Below are positions 16,540-25,071 of a DNA stretch of 63,143 nt, piece after piece (position 1 is the first letter of the stretch; every line of letters starts with the position of its first letter). This stretch comes from Candidatus Blautia intestinigallinarum. Its GTDB lineage: Bacteria; Bacillota; Clostridia; Lachnospirales; Lachnospiraceae. Location: NCBI GenBank assembly GCA_019112635.1, contig DXIX01000031.1, forward strand, positions 1-63,143, in the 5' to 3' direction. The notes under the pieces were generated by a model that ran no database searches, was not told the DNA's origin, and saw only the letters and a list, made by a program, of their open reading frames with translations. The translations under genes and the position numbers were made by a program.

Positions 16540-16875
16540 TTATTGATTTCGATGCTCCATTCCCCATATACATAACTGATCCAGTACCGCCATAAGAGAG
16601 TGTCCTTTTTCTGAAAGGGAATATTCCACTTTCGGCGGGATTTGAGGGTATACTTTGCGAATGATCAGATTGTCAGTTTCCAACTCTTTTAAATTCTGAC
16701 TCAGGGTTTTGTCGGATATCTTCTTTAAATAGCGTTGCATTTCATTAAAACGAACAGGCTCATACTCCATCAGACAATAAAGGATGATAGGCTTATATTT
16801 TCCTGATATCAGCGAAAGTGTGTAACTATAACCTGTATCTTCGAAATTTGCGTTTTCAATATCTTTTTTACTCAT
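16540..16875 (-). CDS. HxlR-family transcriptional regulator
   Basis: A 111-residue winged-helix protein of the HxlR family: GKYKPIILYCLME, then RFNEMQRYLKKISDKTLSQNLKEL and the wing VEYSLSEKG. Such proteins sense redox state, aldehydes or other reactive species and often repress a divergent gene. Unlike YodB/HypR types it has only Cys39 and a late Cys, and the conserved N-terminal sensing cysteine is absent. It is divergent from a flavin reductase gene with a palindromic operator candidate between them. Confidence 0.9.
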   Translation of the reverse strand: MSKKDIENANFEDTGYSYTLSLISGKYKPIILYCLMEYEPVRFNEMQRYLKKISDKTLSQNLKELETDNLIIRKVYPQIPPKVEYSLSEKGHSLMAVLDQLCIWGMEHRNQ

Positions 16876-16891
16876 TATACTTACCTCTAGG

Positions 16892-16920
16892 AAAGTACCT
16901 TACATTTATGTGGGTACTTT
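16892..16920. promoter_or_regulatory. Inverted repeat, candidate HxlR operator
   Basis: AAAGTACC (16892-16899) and GGTACTTT (16913-16920) are perfect 8-base arms; an inner ACAT/ATGT pair shares nearly the same centre. It lies between the divergent hxlR and flavin reductase genes. The GTACnnnnnGTAC look is typical of HxlR-type sites. Confidence 0.7.
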
Positions 16921-16986
16921 TAATTATCTCGGTGTTATGTTATCATAAATCTAGCCAAAAGGCAATAAAAACAGGAGGCTGATACG

Positions 16987-17553
16987 ATGAGAAAAGATAT
17001 TAAAACAACGGAAGCGATTTTTCCAATGCCTGTACTTATGGTGGCTACCTATAATGAAGATGGCAGTGTAAATGTGATGAATGCCGCATGGGGAACAATG
17101 TTGGAAAGGGACCATGTGATCCTGAACCTGACGGAAACACATAAAACTGTAAAAAATATCAAGGAGCGAAAAGCGTTTACTGTGAGCATAGCGGATGCCG
17201 CTCATTTAGTAGAGGCCGATTATTTTGGTGTGGCTTCGGGAAATAATACACCTGATAAATTTGCAAATAGTGGACTGACAGCTGTAAAATCTGAACATGT
17301 CGACGCACCTATTATTCAGGAATTTCCACTGTGCATGGAATGTGAATTTATTGAATATCAAGGTGGAGCGTATGGTTGTGGTGTCATTGGAAAGGTGGTA
17401 AATACGACTGCTGATGAGAAGGTTATGGACGGCGATAAGGTTGACATTTCTAAAGTTGCTGCAATTGCGTTTGATCCATATACCCACGGTTACTATAAGG
17501 TTACGGAAAGAGTTGGCGAAGCATTTAAAGATGGATTGCAGCTGAAAAAATAA
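16987..17553 (+). CDS. Flavin reductase-like (FMN-binding split-barrel) protein
   Basis: A 188-residue flavin reductase-domain protein. Features are PMPVLMVATYNEDGSVNVMNAAWGTM, the FMN-contact start, then ILNLTETHKTVKNIKERKAFTVSI and AGYFG-type VEADYFGVASGN. These proteins reduce or bind FMN. A good AGGAGG site precedes the ATG. It is divergent from hxlR and followed after 16 bases by a TIGR04076 protein, so the pair is likely a small HxlR-controlled redox operon. Confidence 0.9.
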   Translation: MRKDIKTTEAIFPMPVLMVATYNEDGSVNVMNAAWGTMLERDHVILNLTETHKTVKNIKERKAFTVSIADAAHLVEADYFGVASGNNTPDKFANSGLTAVKSEHVDAPIIQEFPLCMECEFIEYQGGAYGCGVIGKVVNTTADEKVMDGDKVDISKVAAIAFDPYTHGYYKVTERVGEAFKDGLQLKK

Positions 17554-17569
17554 GTGGGAGGCGGTATGT

Positions 17570-17962
17570 ATGAAGCATAGAGTCAAAGTTACGGTTCTCG
17601 ATAAAAAATTGTATCCAAAACTGCAGCAAGAATATTGTGCTGATCCGAATTCTGGAGCCTGTCCCTGTTATAACATAGGCGATGAATTTGTTTTTTTTCG
17701 TGATGAGAAAAGAGATGATTTTTGGCACGTTGGATTGAATACACTGGTAAAGACAAATGCGGATCCCAATACGGTTGCAGGCGGGCCAAAGATACCATTT
17801 TGTTCGGAAGCGTGGGACGCAATTTCCCGCTATATTTACGCGGGATTGCAGGGCGGCTCGATTATGAATGGCTGGATGAAAGACGAAAACACGATGATAA
17901 CCTGTTGTTCTGATGGAACAAGACCTGTGATTTTTAAAATTGAACGGATTGATTATGAATAA
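17570..17962 (+). CDS. TIGR04076-family protein
   Basis: A 130-residue protein with the family pattern: N-terminal KVTVLDKKLYPKLQQEY, a cysteine pair CPCYNIGDEF, PFCSEAWDAISRYI and the end block ITCCSDGTRPVIFKIERI. Conserved cysteines (about 22, 30, 32 and the CC pair near 113) suggest metal or redox chemistry, but no activity is known to me. It overlaps no neighbour and shares the transcript with the flavin reductase. A strong terminator follows. Confidence 0.85.
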   Translation: MKHRVKVTVLDKKLYPKLQQEYCADPNSGACPCYNIGDEFVFFRDEKRDDFWHVGLNTLVKTNADPNTVAGGPKIPFCSEAWDAISRYIYAGLQGGSIMNGWMKDENTMITCCSDGTRPVIFKIERIDYE

Positions 17963-17980
17963 ATAATAGAATGATTATAG

Positions 17981-18011
17981 TAAGAGGCTATCGATTCCCG
18001 ATAGCCTCTTA
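17981..18011. terminator. Bidirectional terminator
   Basis: TAAGAGGCTATCG/CGATAGCCTCTTA form a perfect 13-bp stem with a five-base loop, between convergent genes. Confidence 0.92.
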
Positions 18012-18515
18012 CTAATCAGTGTGAAATATTTTTCCGAATAGCCAGTGTGTAAATGGAGCTGCGGCAAACATGTTCCAGAAAAAAGCCATCGGAAAGTTTT
18101 TGAGAATGGTTCCGATCCAAGTTGCTGGCAATTGTGAAAGCGGCGCGCCCGCAAAAATAATATTGAAAAGAATGGACGCCACCAGACTCATAGTTGGACA
18201 CATGATGGCAACAGTTCCAGCCTGGCGAAGAAGTTGACAGATATAAGGATTATCTTGTTCCGGGTTACAGTGTTTTGCGCTGATGGCAGCCCCTATCCGA
18301 TTACCCCATAAATTTGAAAATAAAATGACAAATAATCCCATATAAGCTGCTTCTTCTAAGGCTTTGAAAAAAACAAGATTTGTCATATTGCTGAAACCGC
18401 CAATTGTTAGGCTGAATCCTTCTTTTATGGCAATATTGTAAATTTCCATTCCGTAGGCCATTGCATATGACATAATGATTCCAAATATAAATCCTTGAAA
18501 TTTAGTCTTCGGCAT
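18012..18515 (-). CDS. DUF2798-family membrane protein
   Basis: A 167-residue membrane protein with four hydrophobic segments (about 8-24, 50-66, 99-120, 132-155). The opening MPKTKFQGFIFGIIMSYAMAYGMEIYN is typical of the DUF2798 family. AAGGAGAG lies upstream of the start. Function unknown. It faces the TIGR04076 gene with a shared terminator. Confidence 0.8.
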   Translation of the reverse strand: MPKTKFQGFIFGIIMSYAMAYGMEIYNIAIKEGFSLTIGGFSNMTNLVFFKALEEAAYMGLFVILFSNLWGNRIGAAISAKHCNPEQDNPYICQLLRQAGTVAIMCPTMSLVASILFNIIFAGAPLSQLPATWIGTILKNFPMAFFWNMFAAAPFTHWLFGKIFHTD

Positions 18516-18544
18516 ATCTTTGTTTCTCTCCTTATAACAAAAAT

Positions 18545-18593
18545 AACGTGCAGCTTTCTTTGCAACTGGAATTACGCATGAAAGCTACACGTT
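18545..18593 (-). terminator. Hairpin, probable minus-strand terminator
   Basis: Arms 18545-18558 and 18580-18593 pair over 13 of 14 bases (one T-G wobble on the minus strand), followed on that strand by ATTTTT. It lies downstream of the DUF2871 pseudogene and upstream of the DUF2798 gene. Confidence 0.5.
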
Positions 18594-18693
18594 GTATTTT
18601 CGATTATACGAAATGATTCTCTAAATTTCAAAGGATATTTTAGCCAAAACTTATTTTAACTTTTTCCTTAGACTTTGTTATTTTTGCTTAAAG

Positions 18694-18995
18694 TCACTTA
18701 ACCTTATGCTTGATCTGTATCAACAGAAGCACCAGACTGATGCCCAGACAAATATGACCAATACCGGCAATACCGGAAATAGCCGCATCCATGCCAGAGG
18801 AAAGTGCAGTTCCCAGCACCTGGGTCACGCCTCGCACCACAAACATACCATACCTAATAAAAAGTAATGCGTGTGTACTACGCCTAAGGCAGTTTTAGCA
18901 GCAAAGCCGTTGAACTTGGTGAACTCTCGATAAAAGACACCTCCGATCATCGCAAGAACCGCATACAGCAGAGCCAGATTCATATAACGTTTCAT
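18694..18995 (-). pseudogene. DUF2871-family membrane protein, internally deleted
   Basis: On the minus strand a good AGGAGG site precedes MKRYMNLALLYAVLAMIGG, then VFYREFTKFNGF and VVHTHYFLLGM, a typical DUF2871 start. After about 55 codons the frame stops. A second frame then continues the family tail: VRGVTQVLGTALSSGMDAAISGIAGIGHICLGISLVL, ending TGA at 18694. The middle of the protein, roughly 35-40 residues, is missing with a frame change. The protein cannot be made whole. Its neighbour at 19040 is the usual kind of companion small membrane protein. Confidence 0.82.
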
Positions 18996-19039
18996 GTTTA
19001 TTCCTCCTAGTATAATATTGGTGTGGTCAATAAGATTAA

Positions 19040-19468
19040 TTAGACGCTTTTGACATTGGCCGACACCGTTTTCCCAAAGTTATGACCAAACAATAATCCG
19101 GCCAGCAAAAGGGAAGCTCCCAGACCGGTGTAAAAGACGGCGATAAACCGCTCAGGGACCAATCCACTCACCCGCAAACCGATCCCGCCGGACATCATAA
19201 CCGCCATGATGACGAAGGCTTTTCCATCAAAAAATTTTAGAAAAAAATGCCGCTCTTCCACATAGGAATGGATCCGGTTTGTGTGCTTTTTCACCAGCTT
19301 TCCAAAGATGAATTTCTGGAAGACAGCGAAAACCAGAACAGACAACAGAAAATTCAGCACGGACCGATAAGGCGGGTAAGTGATCAGTCCTATGCGAAGG
19401 ATGTTAAAGCCCGCCGCACTCCACACAAGGCAGGCGAGAAGCAACAAGGTATTGCGTTTTACTTTCAT
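19040..19468 (-). CDS. Small four-helix membrane protein, TetR-linked
   Basis: A 142-residue membrane protein with hydrophobic segments at about 6-24, 37-54, 82-98 and 108-128, and a basic loop between helices two and three. I do not recognise a named family. AAGGAGG precedes the ATG. A palindrome TGAACA-G-TGTTCA lies 17 bases upstream of its start and matches the one in front of the neighbouring tetR gene, so it is probably the regulated target of that repressor, together with the DUF2871 pseudogene downstream. Confidence 0.7.
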   Translation of the reverse strand: MKVKRNTLLLLACLVWSAAGFNILRIGLITYPPYRSVLNFLLSVLVFAVFQKFIFGKLVKKHTNRIHSYVEERHFFLKFFDGKAFVIMAVMMSGGIGLRVSGLVPERFIAVFYTGLGASLLLAGLLFGHNFGKTVSANVKSV

Positions 19469-19484
19469 AGATTACCTCCTTAAT

Positions 19485-19497
19485 TGAACAGTGTTCA
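19485..19497. promoter_or_regulatory. Candidate TetR operator, target copy
   Basis: TGAACA-G-TGTTCA, a perfect 6-base inverted repeat, directly upstream of the ribosome site of the 142-aa membrane gene. Confidence 0.7.
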
Positions 19498-19507
19498 TTT
19501 TTCGGGA

Positions 19508-19538
19508 TAAAAAATTCCCACCCCGCAGTGGGAATTTT
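19508..19538 (-). terminator. Terminator of tetR
   Basis: AAAATTCCCAC/GTGGGAATTTT form an 11-bp stem, with a T run on the minus strand. It overlaps the tetR stop codon at its edge. Confidence 0.85.
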
Positions 19539-20094
19539 AATAAAGGGTTCTGCGGACAATTTCCAGCACAGCACTCGGATCATAATCTTGCCGCAGCAGA
19601 GCAGACAGTATTAGGGAAAACAGGACATCTGCAAATTTCTCCGCTGTAAATTCTCCAGTGAAAGCATCCGGACGAATCTTCGGATCCCGCTCCAAGACAG
19701 AGCACAGCCCCGATAGAATATGCTGCCAGGTCTGCTGCATTCTTCGTCTTCCAGCTGACTTATCTTCCTGCATGAACCCCAAAGAGTGGAGGGTAAAAAA
19801 ACCCGGATACTGTTTGCAGCCGTATTCCATTTTCTCATATACCCAGACAATGCAAGCCTGTGTGTCCTGAAACACAGGCTCATCTTCCGGGCGGTGAAAA
19901 ATCTCACGCCAGACACTTTCTATCGTGGCTCCTACCAGTGCCGCTTTGGAATCAAAATAATTGTAGATCGATCCCACAGATACGCCACAGGCAGCGGCAA
20001 CCGAGCGAATGCTGACCGCTGACCAGCCTTGCTGCCGGATGAGTTCCCGGCTGGTTTTTAAAATCTCCTCTTTCGATGTTACAACTGTATTCAT
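19537..20094 (-). CDS. TetR/AcrR-family transcriptional regulator
   Basis: A 185-residue TetR regulator. The helix-turn-helix is VSIRSVAAACGVSVGSIYNYFDSKAALVGA (about 23-52). The rest is an all-helical ligand domain with no recognisable effector signature. AGGTGG is the likely ribosome site. A palindrome upstream (20110-20122) matches one before the adjacent membrane gene, so it likely represses itself and that gene. Effector unknown. Confidence 0.9.
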   Translation of the reverse strand: MNTVVTSKEEILKTSRELIRQQGWSAVSIRSVAAACGVSVGSIYNYFDSKAALVGATIESVWREIFHRPEDEPVFQDTQACIVWVYEKMEYGCKQYPGFFTLHSLGFMQEDKSAGRRRMQQTWQHILSGLCSVLERDPKIRPDAFTGEFTAEKFADVLFSLILSALLRQDYDPSAVLEIVRRTLY

Positions 20095-20109
20095 CCAACC
20101 ACCTCAATA

Positions 20110-20122
20110 TGAACATTGTTCA
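20110..20122. promoter_or_regulatory. Candidate TetR operator, autoregulatory copy
   Basis: TGAACA-T-TGTTCA, identical in both arms to the copy at 19485-19497, 16 bases upstream of the tetR start. Confidence 0.75.
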
Positions 20123-20212
20123 TTATATAGTTGATATGTTATCTTGTCAAGAAAATATCCCGCGAGAGTATCGGCATGCTAAAATACAAAATCTCCTTAG
20201 AAGACAGCAAAA

Positions 20213-20244
20213 ATAGGCAACTCTCCTGTTAGTAGATTGCCTAT
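20213..20244. repeat. Hairpin upstream of the XRE regulator gene
   Basis: ATAGGCAA/TTGCCTAT, eight perfect pairs around a 16-base loop, 43 bases before the next ATG. No T run follows, so it may be an mRNA leader structure or an operator rather than a terminator. Confidence 0.4.
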
Positions 20245-20286
20245 CAGCTCATAAATGACTAAAATGATCTTAGGAGGTGTATAGCA

Positions 20287-21027
20287 ATGTATCAGATTAA
20301 TAACGAAAAATTCGGCCAGTTTCTCAGTGAGATACGAAAAGAAAAATCAATGACGCAAAAGGAACTGGCCGATCAACTGTTCGTTTCGGATAAAACAGTC
20401 AGTAAATGGGAACGAGGAAATAGTATGCCGAATGTTGCACTGCTTATTCCGATCGCTGATGTGTTCGGGATCACTGTGACAGAACTTTTGAAAGGGGAAA
20501 GAAACGAGGACCATTCCCTGAACATGGATGGGGCAGACGATACCTTCGATTTGTCCGTGCATAATATGATTCGACAACGAAAAAAAAAATGGATTTTGGC
20601 ATTATTTCTTTCAATCGGTATTGTGATCGTGGAAGCTATCTATATGAAGGCCTCAGGAATCACCATAGAGCAAATGGGTGACAGTTTATATCTCTCATTT
20701 CTCATGCTCATATTTGCCGTTTGCTGTATTTCTGTAAAAGAAGTGCTGCCAGCCTATTATGATAAAAACAAGATTAATTTTGTTTCCCAGGGAGTATTCA
20801 GAATACATATGCCAGGACTGGCGTTTCATAATGGAAATTGGATACATGTATTAACGATATTTCGGGTGTTTACGTTAGGAGTTGCCATTTTGGCCCCTGT
20901 TTTTTGCTATCTTTGTATTGTGATCGGTGGAGTTGATTTGTGGAATCATATCAAATATGTGTCGATACTTATTTTACTTGCCGGACTTATGGCGGCCACC
21001 TATGTTGTGGGAAAGAAATACGAATAG
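20287..21027 (+). CDS. XRE-family regulator with membrane domain
   Basis: A 246-residue protein. Residues 6-65 form a helix-turn-helix of the Cro/CI type (MTQKELADQLFVSDKTVSKW, then ERGNSMPNVALLIPIADVFG). A polar linker leads to four hydrophobic segments (about 99-116, 132-149, 190-215, 221-240). Such membrane-tethered XRE proteins are common in Firmicutes and are thought to sense envelope conditions or control a neighbouring transporter; none is adjacent here. TAGGAGGTG lies upstream. A terminator follows. Confidence 0.85.
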   Translation: MYQINNEKFGQFLSEIRKEKSMTQKELADQLFVSDKTVSKWERGNSMPNVALLIPIADVFGITVTELLKGERNEDHSLNMDGADDTFDLSVHNMIRQRKKKWILALFLSIGIVIVEAIYMKASGITIEQMGDSLYLSFLMLIFAVCCISVKEVLPAYYDKNKINFVSQGVFRIHMPGLAFHNGNWIHVLTIFRVFTLGVAILAPVFCYLCIVIGGVDLWNHIKYVSILILLAGLMAATYVVGKKYE

Positions 21028-21071
21028 AAGTGGGTAAGCGAAAACAGATGTCAAAATAACAATAGTAAGGA

Positions 21072-21123
21072 AAAAGAGATCACTTCATAAAGCTCTTACA
21101 TTCTTTATGAAATGGTCTCTTTT
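21072..21123. terminator. Bidirectional terminator before trkH
   Basis: Arms 21072-21092 and 21103-21123 pair over 19 of 21 positions plus a wobble, flanked by A and T tracts, between convergent genes. Confidence 0.88.
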
Positions 21124-21131
21124 CATATTAT

Positions 21132-22577
21132 TTAGAATTTCTTCCAAGTATCTTTTACAAACAGCAAGAGCAGAGGGAAGATTTCCAGCCTGCCTGCCAG
21201 CATGTCAAAAGTCAGAATCAGTTTCGAGCCCATGGAGAAGAAGCCGAAGTTTCCAGTGGGGCCTACCAGTTCCAGACCCGGTCCCACGTTGTTGATTGCC
21301 GTGGCGACCGAGGTGAAATTCGTAATCAAATCCTGGTTATCAAAGGCGGCTACCAAAATGGTGGATACCATGAAAATCAGGAAGTAGGCAGACATAAACA
21401 CATTGACAGAACGCAGTGTGTCGTGGGACAGAGGGCGGCCGTCGAACTGAATCTTCCGGACACTCTTGGGATGGACAAACTGGTTCAGCTCTTTGGTGAT
21501 GGATTTCACCAGAATAATGATACGGGATACTTTGATACCGCCGCCGGTACTGCCGGCGCAGGCGCCGATGAACATCAAAATCACCAGAATGGTTCGGGAT
21601 AATTCCGGCCACAGGTTAAAGTCCGTGGTGGCATAACCGGTCGTTGTGATGATGGAAGCCACCTGGAAGGCAGAGTGATGAAGAGCCTCTCCCATATCAT
21701 TGCTGTACATCCCTCTGATGTTAAAGGCAATAAGCAGGACTGCGGACAGAATGATAAGCAGGTAAGTCCGGACCTCAGAGAGCTTGAATGCCTGTTTGAA
21801 TTTCTTCATCAGCAGTATGTAGTAGAAGGAAAAATTGATACCAAACAAAATCATAAAGATGGTGACTACATTCTGCAAGTAAGGTGAATAACTGGTAATA
21901 CTGTCATTCTTAATTGCAAATCCTCCGGTCCCTGCCGTACCGAAGGTGATGGTCAGAGCATCGAACAGAGGCATTTTTCCAATCAGAAGGAAGGCAATCT
22001 GTATCAATGTCAGGGCCAAATAAATGAGATAAAGAATTTTAGCTGTCGTCTGTACCTTGGGAGCGAATTTGCTGACAGAAGGGCCTGGGCTCTCTGCTTT
22101 CATCAGGTTCATATGTGATCCGCCGGTCATGGGCAGAATCGCCAGCATAAATACCAGAACTCCCATACCTCCGATCCAGTGGGTAAAACTTCTCCAGAAC
22201 AGGTTGCAGTGGGAGAGTGCCTCCACATCGGAGAGAATGCTGGCACCAGTGGTGGTAAAACCGGAGACTGTCTCAAATAGCGCGTCTACCGGATTGGGAA
22301 TGGCACCGGTGAAAATAAAAGGAAGAGAGCCGAAGATACTTAAGACAATCCAGCTCAACGCCACAGTGGCACATCCTTCTCTGGCAAAAAAAACTTTATT
22401 CTGAGGCCGTTTGTGGCCAAGGATCCAGCCGAGCAAAAGTCCCAGAACCAGGATACCCAGATAGACGAAGCCATCGGTCTCCTGATAAATCATTGCCACA
22501 ATGCAGGGCAGTATCATAAAAGCAGACTCAAATATGAGAATCCATCCAATGATAAAACGTATAATTGAGTAATTCAT
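21132..22577 (-). CDS. trkH: Trk potassium uptake protein, membrane subunit
   Basis: A 481-residue potassium channel-like subunit of the TrkH/KtrB family with about ten membrane segments in four M1-P-M2 repeats. Filter regions are visible as TVSGFTTTGASI, GTAGTGGFAI, TTTGYATTDF and NVGPGLELVGP. It forms a potassium import system with the cytosolic TrkA protein encoded five bases upstream on the same strand. Length is normal. No separate promoter is visible between the two genes, so they are co-transcribed from in front of trkA. Confidence 0.95.
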   Translation of the reverse strand: MNYSIIRFIIGWILIFESAFMILPCIVAMIYQETDGFVYLGILVLGLLLGWILGHKRPQNKVFFAREGCATVALSWIVLSIFGSLPFIFTGAIPNPVDALFETVSGFTTTGASILSDVEALSHCNLFWRSFTHWIGGMGVLVFMLAILPMTGGSHMNLMKAESPGPSVSKFAPKVQTTAKILYLIYLALTLIQIAFLLIGKMPLFDALTITFGTAGTGGFAIKNDSITSYSPYLQNVVTIFMILFGINFSFYYILLMKKFKQAFKLSEVRTYLLIILSAVLLIAFNIRGMYSNDMGEALHHSAFQVASIITTTGYATTDFNLWPELSRTILVILMFIGACAGSTGGGIKVSRIIILVKSITKELNQFVHPKSVRKIQFDGRPLSHDTLRSVNVFMSAYFLIFMVSTILVAAFDNQDLITNFTSVATAINNVGPGLELVGPTGNFGFFSMGSKLILTFDMLAGRLEIFPLLLLFVKDTWKKF

Positions 22578-22582
22578 TTTCT

Positions 22583-23947
22583 TTAGCTTCTTTCTTTGAG
22601 GATATCCCGGATGTCTCCAAGGCCCGGGTGAGTGGTGACAACCATGACCGTATCACCCACCTGAATGGTGTCCTGACCACGGGGGATGATAATATGTCCC
22701 TTGCGGTTGATACAGCACAAAAGGAGATTGTCCTTCGTGTTCAGCTGTGAAAGAGTCACGCCGACCACAGGGCTGTTCTCACGGATTACAAATTCCAGAG
22801 CTTCCGCATGGTTGTTCAAAATCTTATAGAGGGTTTCCACATTACTTCCCTGGGCATTCTGAGTGGCCCGGACATATTTCAAAATAGTATAGGCGGTCAG
22901 ATATTTGGGATAAATGACACTGCCGATATCCAGATCGTCAATGATATCATTGAAAGTGATCCGGTTTACCTTGGCAATGATTTTTGCCTTGGAATGTTTT
23001 TTGGCGAACAGGGAGATCAGAAGATTCTCCTCATCCATATTGGTCAGTGAAACCACGGACTGGGCATTCTCGATTCCCTCTGACAAAAGCAGGGATTCAT
23101 CCACTCCATCGCCGTGGATAATGTGGGCTGCCGGCAGAGACTCGCTCAAATCAGAACAGCGTTCCTGGTTGTTCTCAATGATTTTTACATGAATTCCCAT
23201 CTTCAGAAGCTGAAGCGCGAGGTAATAGGTAATTTTACCGCCGCCGATGACCAGAGTGTTTTTGACACGCTGAATCTTCATGCCGATTTTTGAGAAAAAT
23301 TTGGAAGCGTTCTGAGGAGTTGCGACGAAGGACACATAGTCATTGTCATGCAGGATATAATTACCATTTGGAATGGAAACTTCCTCACCTCTCTCAATTC
23401 CGCAGATCAGGATATCACATTTAAGTTTTTCTGTGATATCTATCACCCGAAGCCCATCCATCTGAAATTCAGGGAGAAGCTTGAATTTCAAAAGCTCCAC
23501 TCTTCCCTTCGCAAAAGTGTCAATCTGAATCGCGGAAGGGAAGCGAAGCAGTTTCGCGATCTCCTTGGCGGTGGCAAGTTCCGGGTTGATGATCATGGAA
23601 AGACCGAGCTGCTCCTTGATAAAGCCGATCTCTTTGTTATACATGGAATTTCGAACTCTCGCGATTGTGTGACATTTACCTGCCTTCTTTGCAATCAGGC
23701 AGCACAGCAGATTCAGTTCGTCTGAGGCGGTGACTGCGATAAAAAGGTCTGCTTCCTCCACGCCTGCTTCCATCTGCACATTGAAGCTGGCGCCGTTACC
23801 CTGTACGGTCATAACATCATAATTGCTTTCTGCTGTCTCAAGTTTTTTCTCCTGAAGATCGATGACAACGACATCATGATTTTCTGCACACAATTGTTCG
23901 GTCAAAGTAGCACCAACTTTTCCAAATCCCACAATGATTATTTTCAT
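22583..23947 (-). CDS. trkA: Trk system potassium uptake regulatory protein
   Basis: A 454-residue TrkA with two RCK halves. Rossmann start 1 is MKIIIVGFGKVGATLTEQL and start 2, after about residue 225, is NTLVIGGGKITYYLALQLL; each is followed by a TrkA-C domain. It binds NAD(H)/ATP and gates TrkH. ATG 23947 has GGAG seven bases upstream; longer in-frame starts (23959, 24007) lack spacing or a ribosome site. First gene of the trkA-trkH operon. Confidence 0.95.
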   Translation of the reverse strand: MKIIIVGFGKVGATLTEQLCAENHDVVVIDLQEKKLETAESNYDVMTVQGNGASFNVQMEAGVEEADLFIAVTASDELNLLCCLIAKKAGKCHTIARVRNSMYNKEIGFIKEQLGLSMIINPELATAKEIAKLLRFPSAIQIDTFAKGRVELLKFKLLPEFQMDGLRVIDITEKLKCDILICGIERGEEVSIPNGNYILHDNDYVSFVATPQNASKFFSKIGMKIQRVKNTLVIGGGKITYYLALQLLKMGIHVKIIENNQERCSDLSESLPAAHIIHGDGVDESLLLSEGIENAQSVVSLTNMDEENLLISLFAKKHSKAKIIAKVNRITFNDIIDDLDIGSVIYPKYLTAYTILKYVRATQNAQGSNVETLYKILNNHAEALEFVIRENSPVVGVTLSQLNTKDNLLLCCINRKGHIIIPRGQDTIQVGDTVMVVTTHPGLGDIRDILKERS

Positions 23948-24182
23948 TTTTTTCTCCATCCTATCTTTTAAAAATCTAGTTGTGACATTGGACCAGCGTA
24001 CGTACAAAAAACCGTTACGTTGGTAAGCGAAACAATTATATCACATCTGTATGCATAGTCAATTTTTCTGGAACGTTTTTCCGACAAAAAATTTATTTTT
24101 TACCTGGATTTTAGATTGTAAGTTCCCCCAAAAACCTTTATGATAGAAGAAACGGGGAAAAAGAAGCGAGGAGAGACAAAAA

Positions 24183-24719
24183 ATGGAAATTAAATGTTTG
24201 GATGAATTTATGTCCCAGTTTCCGGTATTTGAGTATCGGATCATTTCGACAGATCGGCTGAAATTCGAGGAGCGAGTGCGTTATATCTGTGAACATGAGT
24301 GTGAGAGATACCATACTACCTGGGCCTGTCCGCCCGGGGTCGGCACACTGGAGGAATGTCAGAGACACTGCCAGTCTTACAGCCATGGACTGATTTTCTC
24401 TTCGGTGTCCGAGGCTCAGGATCTGATGGATATGGAGGAACTGCTTTCCTACCGGGGACAGCATGAGCAGATTACCAATCAAATCGGAGATTTTATGGAA
24501 GAGCAGGGATATGAAATCTTTATTCTGTCCACGGAATCCTGTGATATCTGTGAAGAGTGTACCTATCCGGATGCTCCCTGCCGAAATCCGCACAGAATGC
24601 ATCCCTGTCTGGAAAGCCAGGGGATTGTTGTGTCGGAGATTGCCGAGCGGGAGGGGATGGAGTTTAACCTGGGCGGCAACACCGTTCTGTGGTTTTCCAT
24701 GATTTTATTTCGCAGTTAG
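24183..24719 (+). CDS. DUF2284 predicted metal-binding protein
   Basis: A 178-residue cysteine-rich protein of the DUF2284 family. Cysteine motifs include CEHECERYHTTWACPPGVGTLEEC (about 37-60), a central CDICEECTYPDAPCRNP and a final HPCLES. These would bind metal or an iron-sulfur cluster; members occur beside corrinoid or one-carbon genes in anaerobes, but no function is proven to my knowledge. AGGAGAG is upstream. It is divergent from trkA and alone in its transcript before yqfC. Confidence 0.88.
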   Translation: MEIKCLDEFMSQFPVFEYRIISTDRLKFEERVRYICEHECERYHTTWACPPGVGTLEECQRHCQSYSHGLIFSSVSEAQDLMDMEELLSYRGQHEQITNQIGDFMEEQGYEIFILSTESCDICEECTYPDAPCRNPHRMHPCLESQGIVVSEIAEREGMEFNLGGNTVLWFSMILFRS

Positions 24720-24782
24720 ACATGAAGCAGTATCACAGTGCATATCTTATATAATAAAAGCCCCTTTCGGCCAGGAGTGCTT

Positions 24783-25058
24783 ATGGGAAAGAAATATCAG
24801 CACTGGAAGGAAAATGTGGTGAACGCCCTGGAAATTCCCAAAGACCTGGCATGGCAGGATTCGATCCTGACGCTGACAGGACAGCAGCTATGTGTGGAGA
24901 ATTACCGGAGTATTCTGTGCTATCAGCCGGAATATCTGTGTATTCAGCTGAAAAAGGGCAGGATGAAGATCTACGGGAAGGGTCTTCAGATCACTTATTA
25001 CACCAGAGAAGAGATGCAGATCACAGGATGGATCCGTCAGATCAGTTTTGAACATTGA
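24783..25058 (+). CDS. yqfC: Sporulation protein YqfC
   Basis: A 91-residue YabP/YqfC-family protein. The core reads DSILTLTGQQLCVENYRSIL followed by IYGKGLQITYYTREEMQITG, the normal two-sheet pattern. The start ATG 24783 has CAGGAG seven bases upstream; the longer frame from 24738 has no ribosome site. In Bacillus the homologue is made in the mother cell under sigma-E together with yqfD. Here yqfD follows after 13 bases. Confidence 0.9.
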   Translation: MGKKYQHWKENVVNALEIPKDLAWQDSILTLTGQQLCVENYRSILCYQPEYLCIQLKKGRMKIYGKGLQITYYTREEMQITGWIRQISFEH

Positions 25059-25071
25059 ATGGGGGAAAATC

